The notes under the pieces are model-generated. The model had not been told where the DNA came from. It made no database searches and saw nothing but the letters and a program-made list of their open reading frames with translations. Shown one piece after another: positions 23,743 through 32,246 of a DNA stretch of 64,000 nt (position 1 is its first letter; every line of letters starts with the position of its first letter). The DNA lies in NCBI GenBank assembly GCA_030697175.1, contig JAUYQR010000005.1, positions 1-64,000 on the forward strand, in the 5' to 3' direction. Source of the stretch: Paracoccaceae bacterium. Its GTDB lineage: Bacteria > Pseudomonadota > Alphaproteobacteria > Rhodobacterales > Rhodobacteraceae. The position numbers and the translations under genes are program-made.

Positions 23743-25038
23743 ATGTCCGTCTCGTCCGAAGCCTATCCTTCCACAAATGTCACCTGGGTCAAGTCCCCCG
23801 GTCGGAGTGCGGAGAATGACAACAAGCCGGTATCGGAGTTGGTCGCGGGCGTGCTGGCGGATGTGAAGGCGCGCGGCGATGCGGCGGTGCGGGACTATTC
23901 GGTGAAATTCGACAAGGCCGAGGTCGGGGCGCTGGAGATTTCGATGGCCGAGCGGGAGGCTGCGGTGGCGGCGCTGGACTCGCAGACCCGCAAGGACACC
24001 GAGTTTGCCATTGCCAACGTGCGGCGCTTTGCCGAGGCGCAGCTTGCGACGATCCTGCCCCTGGAGCTGGAATCGCTGCCGGGGGTGCATATGGGGCATC
24101 GGGTGATCCCGATTTCCCGCGTCGGCTGCTATGTGCCGGGCGGGCGGTTTCCGTTGCTGTCGGCGCCGATCATGACGATCGTTCCGGCCAAGGTGGCGGG
24201 GGTGGCCGAGGTGATCGCCTGCCTGCCGCCGAACGCGCATCAGGCGATGGTGGCGGGGTGCCATCTTTCGGGCGCTACCCGTGTGTTCCGCATTGGCGGG
24301 GCGCAGGCGATTGCGGCGATGGCCTACGGAACCGAGTCGGTGCCTGCGGTGATGAAGATCATGGGGCCGGGCAATGCCTTTGTGAACGAGGCGAAGCGGC
24401 AGGTGTTCGGGCCGGTCGGGATCGACCAGTTGGCGGGACCGTCGGAGATCTATATCCTCGCCGACGAGACCGGCGATGCCGAGATGATCGCGACGGATTT
24501 GCTGGCGCAGGCCGAGCATGACCTGCGCACGCGGGTCGGGTTGATCACCACCGACCGGGCGCTGGCCGAGGCGGTGGTGGCTGAGGTGGCACGGCAGTTG
24601 GAGGGGCTGTCGACGGCCTCGGTCGCGGCACCGGCGTGGCGGGATTACGGAGAGGTGGCGGTCTGTGCGGATGAGGCGGCGATGATCGCCTATTCGGATT
24701 TCATCGCGGCGGAGCATCTGCAGGTGCATACCCGCGACCCGCACGGGATGGCGGCCAAGCTGACGAACTATGGGTCGCTGTTCATTGGCGAGTTGGCGAG
24801 CGTGGTCTATTCCGACAAGTGTTCCGGCACCAACCACACCCTGCCGACGATGGCGGCGGGGCGCTATACCGGGGGGCTTTGGGTCGGGGCTTACGTCAAG
24901 ATCGCGACGCACCAATGGCTGACCGAGGAAGGCGTCAAGGCGGTGGCGCCGCCAGCGGCGCGGCAGGCGGCGAGCGAGGGGCTGGAAGGGCATCGGCGCG
25001 CGGCGCAACTGCGGCTGGACCGGATGCAGGTGCGCTGA
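23743..25038 (+). CDS. Histidinol-dehydrogenase-like NAD-dependent alcohol dehydrogenase (copy 2)
   Basis: A 431-residue HisD-family protein with the same retained set ('LLAQAEHD', 'AEHLQVHT', '[13 protein letters not shown]', 'EGLEGHRRA'). It is clearly diverged from copy 1 (different N-terminus, 'GCYVPGGRFPLLSAPIMTIVPAKVAG' versus '[26 protein letters not shown]'), so it is not a recent duplicate. GGAGAAACC precedes the ATG. It is transcribed alone, divergent from copy 1, and converges on the amidase gene. The two enzymes may act on successive or alternative hydroxyl groups of the same substrate family. Confidence 0.85.
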   Translation: MSVSSEAYPSTNVTWVKSPGRSAENDNKPVSELVAGVLADVKARGDAAVRDYSVKFDKAEVGALEISMAEREAAVAALDSQTRKDTEFAIANVRRFAEAQLATILPLELESLPGVHMGHRVIPISRVGCYVPGGRFPLLSAPIMTIVPAKVAGVAEVIACLPPNAHQAMVAGCHLSGATRVFRIGGAQAIAAMAYGTESVPAVMKIMGPGNAFVNEAKRQVFGPVGIDQLAGPSEIYILADETGDAEMIATDLLAQAEHDLRTRVGLITTDRALAEAVVAEVARQLEGLSTASVAAPAWRDYGEVAVCADEAAMIAYSDFIAAEHLQVHTRDPHGMAAKLTNYGSLFIGELASVVYSDKCSGTNHTLPTMAAGRYTGGLWVGAYVKIATHQWLTEEGVKAVAPPAARQAASEGLEGHRRAAQLRLDRMQVR

Positions 25039-25113
25039 GGCCGCGCGCGGGGCTGACCCCGGAGGGTTTCACACCCTCCGGACCACCCGTGGGATACTTG
25101 CGAACAGGTGAAA

Positions 25114-26487
25114 TCAGAAGTGCGGGCGCTGGACGGAATGGTCGGTTGCCCGTTCGTAGGCATGTCCGGTGGCGCAGAGGAGGTCTTCGTCGCCGGGGCG
25201 CGCGATGAGTTGCAGGCCGAGGGGGAGGCCGGTGTCGAAGCCTGCGGGGAGCGACAGGGCCGGTTGGCCGGTAAGGTTGAAGGCGATGGTGCGCATCGGC
25301 GTCCAGACCGCCTTTTCGCCATCGAAGGCGGAGAAGGGCAGCGCCGGGGTCAGGGTGGTGGCGGTTAGGATGAGATCGTGGCCTGCCATCGCGGCCAGCA
25401 TTTCGGCGGTGAGGCGGGTCTGGGCCGCGCGGGCTTTGGCAACATCGCCGGGGTCGATGGCGGCACCGAAGGCGAGGCATTGCAGGGTGGGGCGGCCGTA
25501 GTCTGCCGCATGGTTGCGGATCAGGGTGCGGTGTTCGGCCAGCGCTTCGGCGTGGAGGATGATCGAGGCGGCGGCCTCAAAGGGGGCGTAGTCGGGAAGC
25601 GTGACGAGGGTGATCTCGGCGCCGAGGAGGGAGAGGGTGGAGGCGGCTTCGTCCAGCGCGCGGATGAGGGCGGGGTTGGCCTGCGGGTCTTCGGCGAACC
25701 AGTCGCGGGCGAAGCCGATCTTCAGGCCAGCGATGGAGTGGCCGAGGCGGGCGCTGGCGGGGCGCCAGTTTTCAGGGTGTTCGGTGAGGGCGTCGAGGCC
25801 GAGGGCAGCCTCTTCGACCGTCGCGGCGAGGGGGCCGGTGTGGTCGAGGCTGGGGGAGAGCGGGAAGGCGCCGGTGCGGGCGACGCGGTCGTAGCTGGGT
25901 TTGAGGCCGACCGAGCCGGTGTAGGCGGCGGGCGCGCGGATCGAGCCGCCGGTGTCTGTGCCGATGGCGAGGCGGACAAGGCCGGCGGCCACGGCGGCGG
26001 CGGAGCCGGAGGAAGAGCCGCCGGTGATGTGGGCAGGGTTCCACGGGTTGCGGGCGGGCGGATCGGGCAGGGTCAGGTCAGGGCCGACCATCGCGAATTC
26101 GTAGGTGGCGGTCTTGCCGATGAGGACCGCACCTTGGGCGCGCAGGCGGGCGATGGCGGGGGCGTCAGTTTTGGCGATGCGGTGGCCGAGGACGCGGGAG
26201 CCGGAGGTGGCGGGCTGGTCCGCGACGTCGATCAGGTCCTTGACGGCGACGGGGATACCGCAGAGCGGGAGGCCGCAGAGCGGGCCGGGGTCTTCGGTGC
26301 GCAGGAGGGCGTCGGCGCGGTCGGCTTGTTGCAGGGCGTCGGCGGCGATGTGGGTGAAGGCGTGGAGGCGCGGATTCAGCGCGGCGATGCGGGCGAGGGT
26401 GGCCTCGGTCAGCGCGCGGGAGGTGAGGGTGCCGGCGCGCAGGGCGGCGGCGGCCTCGGGCAATGAGAGGTCGGCGGGGTTGGTCAT
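25114..26487 (-). CDS. Amidase (amidase signature family)
   Basis: A 457-residue amidase. The Ser-cisSer-Lys triad region is visible: Lys in 'GIPVAVKDLIDV', 'GGSSSGSAAAVAAG' (cis-Ser), and 'GTDTGGSIRAPAAYTGSVGLKPSYDRV' (nucleophile Ser). It hydrolyses a C-N amide bond. The 49-residue AtzG-like gene immediately upstream overlaps its start (ATGA), as in amidases of the AtzE type that need a small partner. The operon begins with the LacI regulator. Substrate unknown. Confidence 0.9.
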   Translation of the reverse strand: MTNPADLSLPEAAAALRAGTLTSRALTEATLARIAALNPRLHAFTHIAADALQQADRADALLRTEDPGPLCGLPLCGIPVAVKDLIDVADQPATSGSRVLGHRIAKTDAPAIARLRAQGAVLIGKTATYEFAMVGPDLTLPDPPARNPWNPAHITGGSSSGSAAAVAAGLVRLAIGTDTGGSIRAPAAYTGSVGLKPSYDRVARTGAFPLSPSLDHTGPLAATVEEAALGLDALTEHPENWRPASARLGHSIAGLKIGFARDWFAEDPQANPALIRALDEAASTLSLLGAEITLVTLPDYAPFEAAASIILHAEALAEHRTLIRNHAADYGRPTLQCLAFGAAIDPGDVAKARAAQTRLTAEMLAAMAGHDLILTATTLTPALPFSAFDGEKAVWTPMRTIAFNLTGQPALSLPAGFDTGLPLGLQLIARPGDEDLLCATGHAYERATDHSVQRPHF

Positions 26488-26633
26488 GATTTGAGGTAGG
26501 CTTCTACCTTGGCGACTTCGCCCCGCAGGTGTTGCGCGCCAGCCCAGGCGGCGGCGAAGGCCTTTTCGTCGAGGGTGAGGCCGAGGGCTGCGAGGCGGGC
26601 GCGGAAGTCGGCTTCGGTCAGCGGGGGTGTCAT
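26484..26633 (-). CDS. AtzG-like small amidase partner (DUF4089 type)
   Basis: A 49-residue protein (MTPPLTEADFRARLAALG ... GEVAKVEAYLKS) of two short helices. AtzG-like proteins pair with an amidase-signature enzyme (AtzE) and are needed for its stability. Here the gene is sandwiched between the LacI regulator (overlap 26630-26633) and the amidase (overlap 26484-26487), so all three are translationally coupled. Family call by size, pattern and position. Confidence 0.7.
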   Translation of the reverse strand: MTPPLTEADFRARLAALGLTLDEKAFAAAWAGAQHLRGEVAKVEAYLKS

Positions 26634-27649
26634 CGGGCGTCTCCGTAGCGGCGGGTAGAGCCGCGGATGATGAGCTCGCCCCCGAGGACGACATGGGCGG
26701 TTTCGGGCTCCTTTGCGGCGATCCAGTTGGTCAGCATCGAGACGGTTTCGCTGACCATCAGGTCGACGCGCTGGCGGAAGGTGGTGAGGTTGTAGGCGGG
26801 CCAAGCGGCGGGGGGGACATCGTCGAAGCCGACGACGGAGACATCTTCGGGGATCTTGAGGCCAAGCTCGAAGCGCAGCACGTCCATCACCGCGAAGGCC
26901 ATGTGGTCGTTGGCGACGAAGACGGCGTCGGGGCGGCGCGAGGTGGCGAACAGCTCGCGCGCGGCGGATTGGGCGGCGCGGTAGTCGAAGTTGCCTTCGG
27001 CGCGGGCGAAAAGGTCGTGGCCCGCCTCGGCGAGGCCCGCGCGGAAGCCGGCTTCGCGGTCGATCTGGGTGGTGGCACCGGAGAAGCCTGCGATATAGGC
27101 GATGCGCTGGTGGCCGAGGGAGCAGAGGTAATCGGCCAGCGCCTTGCCGCCGGCGAAGTTGTCGGAGGTGACGGAGCAGAGGTTCGGATCGGCGTGGCCG
27201 CGGTTGAACAGGACGACCGGGATGCCGGTGGACTGGCAGCGCGCGGCGAGGTCGGAGGACACCGAGACCGAGGCGAGGACGATGCCATCGACCTGATAGT
27301 CCATGATCTCGCGCACGACCTTGTCGACGTTGTCGGAGGAGACGGGGGCGAGGAAGATCAGGACGTGGTAGCCGACTTTTTGCAGTTCCACCGACAGGCG
27401 TTCGACGACCTCGGGGTAGAAGTAGTTCTCAAGGTAGGCGACGACGAGGCCGATGATGCGGCTTTTGCCGGATTTCATCGCGCGGGCGAGGACGTTCGGG
27501 CGGTAGCCAAGCTGGGCTGCGGCGGCGAGCACCTTGTCGGCGGTTTTTTTTGACACCGAGGAGCCGGGGGTGAACACCCGGCTGACGGCGGATTGGCTGA
27601 CGCCAGCGAGAGCCGCGACCTCGAGTGATGTGACCTTGTCAGTCGCCAA
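26630..27649 (-). CDS. LacI family transcriptional regulator
   Basis: A 339-residue repressor. HTH at the N-terminus ('TSLEVAALAGVSQSAVSRVFTPGSSVSKKTADKVLAAAAQLGYRPN'), hinge 'LARAMKSGKSRIIGLV', then a periplasmic-binding-like ligand domain to the end. The 'SQSAVSR' recognition helix and hinge are classical. I infer that it binds the palindrome TTGCATACGTATGCAA found at 23550, 23672, 32133 and 33491. No such site lies in front of its own gene. It heads the regulator-AtzG-amidase operon and lies next to the ABC importer genes. The ligand is probably the imported substrate or an intermediate. Confidence 0.93.
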   Translation of the reverse strand: MATDKVTSLEVAALAGVSQSAVSRVFTPGSSVSKKTADKVLAAAAQLGYRPNVLARAMKSGKSRIIGLVVAYLENYFYPEVVERLSVELQKVGYHVLIFLAPVSSDNVDKVVREIMDYQVDGIVLASVSVSSDLAARCQSTGIPVVLFNRGHADPNLCSVTSDNFAGGKALADYLCSLGHQRIAYIAGFSGATTQIDREAGFRAGLAEAGHDLFARAEGNFDYRAAQSAARELFATSRRPDAVFVANDHMAFAVMDVLRFELGLKIPEDVSVVGFDDVPPAAWPAYNLTTFRQRVDLMVSETVSMLTNWIAAKEPETAHVVLGGELIIRGSTRRYGDAR

Positions 27650-27709
27650 GAAGAACCCTCCCGTTTGCGCGGACAGTCTTTGACGAAGCGAAGGGCGCGG
27701 GCAAGCCTG

Positions 27710-28753
27710 TCATGGTGTCAGGCGCGATCCGGTGGCCTTGTCGAAGAGGTGGACCTTGTCGGCGGGGATCGCGACGTGGAGGGGGGCGCCGATGTCGATG
27801 CGGTAATCCTTTGGGGCGCGGATCGAGACGAGTGCGGTGCCGATGCGGACCGAGACGAGGGTGGCGTCGCCGAGAAGTTCCATCGAATAGACCGGGGCGG
27901 TGAGTTGGGCTGGCGTGGCGCTGACGCGGACATCTTCGGCGCGGAAGCCAAGGGTGACGGGGCCGTGGCCTGCGGCGGGGACAGCGAGGCCTTCGGCGCG
28001 GAAGGTGCCGTCGGTGATGGTGCCGTCGATGAGGTTCATTGCCGGAGAGCCGATGAAGCTGGCGACGAAGGTGTTGGCGGGGCGGTCGTAGATTTCCGTG
28101 GGCGTGCCAAGCTGCTGGACGATGCCGTGGCTCATCACCACCACGCGGTCGGCGAGGGTCATCGCCTCGATCTGGTCGTGGGTGACGTAGATCGTGGTGC
28201 GGCGCAGGGTATGGTGCAGGTGCTTGATCTGCGCGCGGGTGGAGACACGGAGTTTGGCGTCGAGGTTCGACAGGGGTTCGTCCATCAGGAACGCATTCGG
28301 TTCGCGGACGATGGCACGGGCGAGGGCGACGCGCTGGCGCTGGCCGCCCGACAGGGCGGCGGGGCGGCGGTCGAGGAAGGGGCCAAGTTCGACCATCTCG
28401 GCCGCCTTCATGACGCGGGCGTGGTGTTCGGCTTTCGGGATGCCACGGACGCGGAGGGGGAAGCGGATGTTTTCGAACACCGAAAGGTTGGGGTAGAGGC
28501 CGTAGGACTGGAACACCATCGAGATGTCGCGGTCCTTGGGTTCAAGCCGGTTGACCATGCGGTCACCGATCCAGATCTCGCCTTCGGTCACGTCCTCCAG
28601 CCCCGCGATCATGCGCATCGTGGTGGTCTTGCCGCAGCCCGAGGGGCCGAGGAGGACGAGGAATTCGGCATCGGCGATGTCGAGGTTGAAGCGGTCGACG
28701 CCAACGTAGGAGCCCCAGCGTTTCGAGACGTTCACAAGACGGATCTGGGCCAT
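27710..28753 (-). CDS. Carbohydrate-type ABC transporter ATP-binding protein (MalK/UgpC family)
   Basis: A 347-residue ATPase. Walker A 'GPSGCGKTTTMRMIAG', Q-loop 'MVFQSYGLYPNLSV', signature 'LSGGQRQRVALARAI', Walker B 'FLMDEPLSNLDAKLR' and H-loop 'THDQIEAM'. The C-terminal TOBE/OB region (about 240-347) is MalK-like ('LGFRAEDVRV'). It is last in the importer operon SBP - permease - permease - ATPase. Confidence 0.95.
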   Translation of the reverse strand: MAQIRLVNVSKRWGSYVGVDRFNLDIADAEFLVLLGPSGCGKTTTMRMIAGLEDVTEGEIWIGDRMVNRLEPKDRDISMVFQSYGLYPNLSVFENIRFPLRVRGIPKAEHHARVMKAAEMVELGPFLDRRPAALSGGQRQRVALARAIVREPNAFLMDEPLSNLDAKLRVSTRAQIKHLHHTLRRTTIYVTHDQIEAMTLADRVVVMSHGIVQQLGTPTEIYDRPANTFVASFIGSPAMNLIDGTITDGTFRAEGLAVPAAGHGPVTLGFRAEDVRVSATPAQLTAPVYSMELLGDATLVSVRIGTALVSIRAPKDYRIDIGAPLHVAIPADKVHLFDKATGSRLTP

Positions 28754-28757
28754 AGGG

Positions 28758-29636
28758 TTATCCTTTGACGGCGCCGGCGGTCAGACCGGAGACGATCTGG
28801 CGCTGGAAGAAGAGGACGAGGATGAACAGGGGCACCGTCGCCGAGACCACGGCAGCGACGGCATACATCACGTTGCCCTCGTTCTGGATGGAGCCGAGGA
28901 AGCTGGCGATCTTTGGCACCATCGTCTGGTTTTCCTGGGAGAGCAGCATCGAGGTCACGGCGAAATCGTTGTAGCCGAGGAGGAAGCTGAAAAGTCCGGT
29001 GGTGATGACGCCGGGCCACATGACCGGCATGATGACCATGCGGAACGCCTGAAACCGGGTGCAGCCATCGACCATCGCGCTTTCATCGAGATCCTTGGGG
29101 ATCGACAGGAAGAACGAGTGCAGCATCCACAGGGTGAAGGGCTGGTTGATGGCGACGAGGACGATGATCGTGGTGGGCAGGACACCCCAGATGTTGAGTT
29201 CGAAGAACGGCAGCATGTAGCCCGAGACCAGCGTGATGTGCGGCATGGCGCGAAACACGAGGGCGGCGATCAGGATCCAGAAGGCGTAGCGGTAGCCGGA
29301 GCGGGCGAGGGCGTAACCGCCGAGCGTGCCGATGGCGAGCGAGATGAAGGTGACGGAGAGGGTGACGATCAGGGTGTTGATCGCGGCCTTCCAGAATTCG
29401 TTGCGGACCCATGCGCCTTCATACCCTGCGAGGGTGAAGGGGCCGCCGGTCTGCGCTTGGGTGCGGGTGCCTTCGATCGCCATCCACCACGACTGGCGCG
29501 AGAAGAAATCCGCCTCGACCTTGAAGCTGCCCCAGACCGTCCAGGCGAAGGGGAAAAGGGCGGCGATGAGCCAGATCGCGAGGAAGGCAGTGGTCAGGGT
29601 TTGCAAGCCAAGCGGGCGGCGGGTGGCTACGGACAT
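28758..29636 (-). CDS. ABC transporter permease (MalG-like)
   Basis: A 292-residue inner-membrane permease with six predicted helices and the EAA-type loop 'DESAMVDGCTRFQAFRMVIMPVMWPGV' that contacts the ATPase. It lies 1 nt downstream of the first permease and 4 nt upstream of the ATPase gene. It belongs to the carbohydrate uptake CUT1-like class. Confidence 0.93.
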   Translation of the reverse strand: MSVATRRPLGLQTLTTAFLAIWLIAALFPFAWTVWGSFKVEADFFSRQSWWMAIEGTRTQAQTGGPFTLAGYEGAWVRNEFWKAAINTLIVTLSVTFISLAIGTLGGYALARSGYRYAFWILIAALVFRAMPHITLVSGYMLPFFELNIWGVLPTTIIVLVAINQPFTLWMLHSFFLSIPKDLDESAMVDGCTRFQAFRMVIMPVMWPGVITTGLFSFLLGYNDFAVTSMLLSQENQTMVPKIASFLGSIQNEGNVMYAVAAVVSATVPLFILVLFFQRQIVSGLTAGAVKG

Positions 29637-29637
29637 C

Positions 29638-30669
29638 TCACACCGCCTTACGGTTGAAATCGGCCCAGGTGCGGCGCAGGACGGGGGCAAGCAGGATCAG
29701 CACGCCGACGATGGTGATGACCGAAGTGGCGGCGGCGGAGCCGAAAAGCTGCGAGTCCTGTCCGACAAGGTCATTGAACACGAGCCAGGACAGCGAGGTG
29801 GCGTTCGCCTCGGCCGAAAAGCCGACGATGGGCTCAAAGACGCGGAAGTTGTCCATCAACTGCACGAGGGCCACGAAGGTGGCGAGGGGGGCGAGGTGCG
29901 GGATCAGGACATAGCGCGTCACCTCCCACCGGTTCGCACCGTCGATGCGGGCGGATTCGACGGTGTCTTGCGGCACGGTCTGCAGCCCCGCGTAGAACAC
30001 GACGAAGGAGAAGGGGCCGTTGGTCCAGACGCCGTAGAGCAGAAGGACGATCCACGTCAGCATCGGGGATGCGCGCAGCGACAGGGTGGGGTCGCCGGTC
30101 AGGCTTTGCAGGGATGCGCCAAGGATGCCGGAGGGGTTGAACATCCACGCAAGGATCAGCGAGCCGACGAGCGGCGTGATGATCATCGGCAGCAGCGAGA
30201 CGAAGATCGCCGGGCCTTTGAGCAGTTTCGGCAGGGTGTTGACCGCCAGCGCGATGGCGAAACCGAGGGCCATTGCCAGGGGCGTGACGAGGAAGCAGTA
30301 GACGAGGGTGAAGCTCAGCGCCTTGTAGAACGGCAGGTTGAAGATGCGGGTCGCCACGTCGCCAAGCCCTTGATTGTCCGACAGGATCGCGCTGATTTCG
30401 TCGACAGCGAGGTGATTGCGGTTGAGGTAGTTGGCAAAGCCCGCAAACTGGCCGAGCGGCTTTTCCGCGCGCAGTTTCTGCATCGCCTCGGTATCGACCC
30501 TGGTTTGGGATTCGCAGCCGAAGGGGGTGCAGTTCTCGACGGTGACCAGCACAGCTTCGTGCTGCACGAATAGCGACTGCACCACGACCGAGACGATCGG
30601 CAGGCTGATGAACAGCAGCATCGCCAGGATCGAGGGGAAGATGAACACAAAGAAGGTGCGGTGCGGCAT
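29638..30669 (-). CDS. ABC transporter permease (MalF-like)
   Basis: A 343-residue permease. After the first helix there is a periplasmic insertion of about 70 residues with two Cys ('CTPFGCE'), as in several MalF-like proteins. The EAA loop is 'ESARIDGANRWEVTRYVLIPHLAPL'. The ATG at 30669 is followed at once by a membrane segment. A GC hairpin separates it from the binding-protein gene. Confidence 0.92.
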   Translation of the reverse strand: MPHRTFFVFIFPSILAMLLFISLPIVSVVVQSLFVQHEAVLVTVENCTPFGCESQTRVDTEAMQKLRAEKPLGQFAGFANYLNRNHLAVDEISAILSDNQGLGDVATRIFNLPFYKALSFTLVYCFLVTPLAMALGFAIALAVNTLPKLLKGPAIFVSLLPMIITPLVGSLILAWMFNPSGILGASLQSLTGDPTLSLRASPMLTWIVLLLYGVWTNGPFSFVVFYAGLQTVPQDTVESARIDGANRWEVTRYVLIPHLAPLATFVALVQLMDNFRVFEPIVGFSAEANATSLSWLVFNDLVGQDSQLFGSAAATSVITIVGVLILLAPVLRRTWADFNRKAV

Positions 30670-30759
30670 CGGGGATTCCGGAGGAATGAGGGACCGGCGG
30701 CAGGGGAACCTTAGGGCTCCCGCAGGGGTCGCGGCAATCGCGGAGGGCCGCAGGGGGTG

Positions 30760-30782
30760 CCCGACCGCCGGGGGCGGTCGGG
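30760..30782 (-). terminator. Hairpin between binding-protein and permease genes
   Basis: A 10-bp stem (CCCGACCGCC / GGCGGTCGGG) with a 3-nt loop, 9 bp after the binding-protein stop, without a U-run. Such intercistronic hairpins usually stabilise the upstream mRNA so that the binding protein is made in excess. Confidence 0.55.
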
Positions 30783-30790
30783 CGGGGAGG

Positions 30791-32038
30791 TTATTGCAGG
30801 AAGCCGCCTTCCTTGGCTGCGGCGTCATAGGCGGCCTTCACGTCGGCCAGAGCCTGATCCGCCTCTTCTTTGCCGGCGATGAAGTCGGCCAGTTCGGTTG
30901 AAAGGGCGGTGTGCAGAAGGCCCATGTAGGGCTGCATCGGATAGGCGCGGGCGCCGCCGGTGGCGTTGCCGATCACGCCAACTGCGGTTGGGCCGGGCTG
31001 GAAGCCGGCGACAAGCCAGGTGGCGGCGTCGGGGTTGGCGGCCACGGTTTCAGGGCTGATGCCCTTGACCATCGCCTGGAACGACACTTCGGCATCCGCG
31101 TCGGAGATATTCTTGGCAATGGTGAAGCCGTCCCACCACAGGGCTGCTGCCGGGATCGTGCCGCCACCGATGGTGGGGGCGGCGGCGAAGCCGGTGTTGG
31201 CGGCCACCTCGGGGTTGGCCTTGACCGGATCGGTGGCGGCCCCGGCGAGCGAGCCCCACTGGCTCATGATCGCGACGGAACCGGCATCCCAGAGCTTGTT
31301 CAGCTCGTTCGCGTCATAGGTCAGGTAGTCGGGGTTCATGTAGGCGGTCATCGCACGCATGGTTTCCAGCACCTTGCGGCCGTTTTCGTTGTCGATTGCC
31401 AGTTCCGCCGAACCGGGGGCGAAGAATTCCGCGCCGGTGCCAAGATACATGTTCACGAATTCTGCGGCGAGATCCCAGCCGGGCTTGTCGGAGGCGGCGA
31501 GCGGGTATTCCATCAGGCCGGCGTCCTTGATCGCCTTGGCGGCGGCGAGGACGTCTTCATAGCTGGTGGGCACGGCGACACCGGCTTTTTCCAGAATGTC
31601 CTTGCGGTAGAAGGTGTGCTGGCCGTTGCCCATGAAGGCGATGGCCATCACCTTGCCGTCGATCTTGATCAGCTGGTTGGGTTGCAGCGACTGGCCGTAT
31701 TTGGCGACAAGGTCATCCAACGGGCGGATCAGGCCGTCGTTCAGCAAGGGAACGATGGAGTTGTTGGCAACGACCGCGACGGTGTATTCCGCAGGTTCCA
31801 CGGTCAGGGCGGGCCCCTGGATATTCTTGTGTTCCGCCGTGGCGTTGGCGGTGACGGTCACGTCGGCGGTGGCGCAGGAGGCGGCCACGTCGTTGACGAT
31901 GCGCAGCGCCTCGAAGTCGTTCGACAGGATGCGGACGGAGCCCGCGCCCTGGATGCCGCAATCGGCGAAGGCGGTGGTGGCGGCAAGAAGTGCGGCGAGG
32001 CTGACAGCGCCTGTCGCGAAGGTTCTGGTGATCTTCAT
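30791..32038 (-). CDS. ABC transporter substrate-binding protein (carbohydrate-type)
   Basis: A 415-residue periplasmic protein. Signal peptide about 1-25 (TTAFADC). The mature part has the extracellular solute-binding family 1 pattern ('AVVANNSIVPLLNDGLIRPLDDLVAKYG', 'IKIDGKVMAIAFMGNGQHTFYRKDILEKAGV', 'LWDAGSVAIMSQWGSLAG'). The GNG/W-rich pocket suggests a polar polyhydroxylated ligand but does not identify it. It is first in the importer operon, behind an operator-covered promoter. GAAGGGAAG precedes the ATG. Confidence 0.92.
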   Translation of the reverse strand: MKITRTFATGAVSLAALLAATTAFADCGIQGAGSVRILSNDFEALRIVNDVAASCATADVTVTANATAEHKNIQGPALTVEPAEYTVAVVANNSIVPLLNDGLIRPLDDLVAKYGQSLQPNQLIKIDGKVMAIAFMGNGQHTFYRKDILEKAGVAVPTSYEDVLAAAKAIKDAGLMEYPLAASDKPGWDLAAEFVNMYLGTGAEFFAPGSAELAIDNENGRKVLETMRAMTAYMNPDYLTYDANELNKLWDAGSVAIMSQWGSLAGAATDPVKANPEVAANTGFAAAPTIGGGTIPAAALWWDGFTIAKNISDADAEVSFQAMVKGISPETVAANPDAATWLVAGFQPGPTAVGVIGNATGGARAYPMQPYMGLLHTALSTELADFIAGKEEADQALADVKAAYDAAAKEGGFLQ

Positions 32039-32119
32039 GGTCGGTCTTCCCTTCTGCTGGCGAAAGCGCATCGCCGGTTTTCGTGGCGGGGGACTCGGTG
32101 GTCCCCGTTCCGTCAGAAA

Positions 32120-32148
32120 TGCTAAACACCTTTTGCATACGATTGCAA
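32120..32148 (-). promoter_or_regulatory. Predicted promoter of the ABC importer operon
   Basis: On the minus strand TTGCAA (32148-32143), 17 nt, TTAGCA (32125-32120). The -35 lies inside operator C, the same arrangement as at operator B. The leader to the ATG would be about 75 nt. Confidence 0.5.
32133..32148. promoter_or_regulatory. LacI-type operator C (TTGCATACGATTGCAA)
   Basis: Matches the palindrome TTGCATACGTATGCAA at 15 of 16 positions. It lies 95 bp upstream of the substrate-binding protein ATG and overlaps its predicted -35. Confidence 0.75.
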
Positions 32149-32189
32149 ACAGTATGTGCAGCCTGCGGATGGTTCGCGGTGGCGCGGGC

Positions 32190-32224
32190 GAAAAATGCAA
32201 GCGGCCCGCATCGCTGCGGGCCGC
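32190..32224 (-). terminator. Intrinsic terminator after the SnoaL-like gene
   Basis: A perfect 10-bp stem (GCGGCCCGCA / TGCGGGCCGC) with a TCGC loop, followed on the minus strand by TTGCATTTTTCG. It lies 23 bp past the stop of the SnoaL-like gene and upstream of the importer promoter, so the two units are separate transcripts. Confidence 0.85.
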
Positions 32225-32246
32225 CGGGATGGCGATTGCCGAAAAT

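Noticed and set aside
22227-25038. The HisD-like genes as histidine biosynthesis genes (hisD)
   Set aside because: No other his gene is nearby, two diverged copies face each other under a LacI-type operator, and the substrate-site sequence GTNHTLPT differs from biosynthetic HisD.
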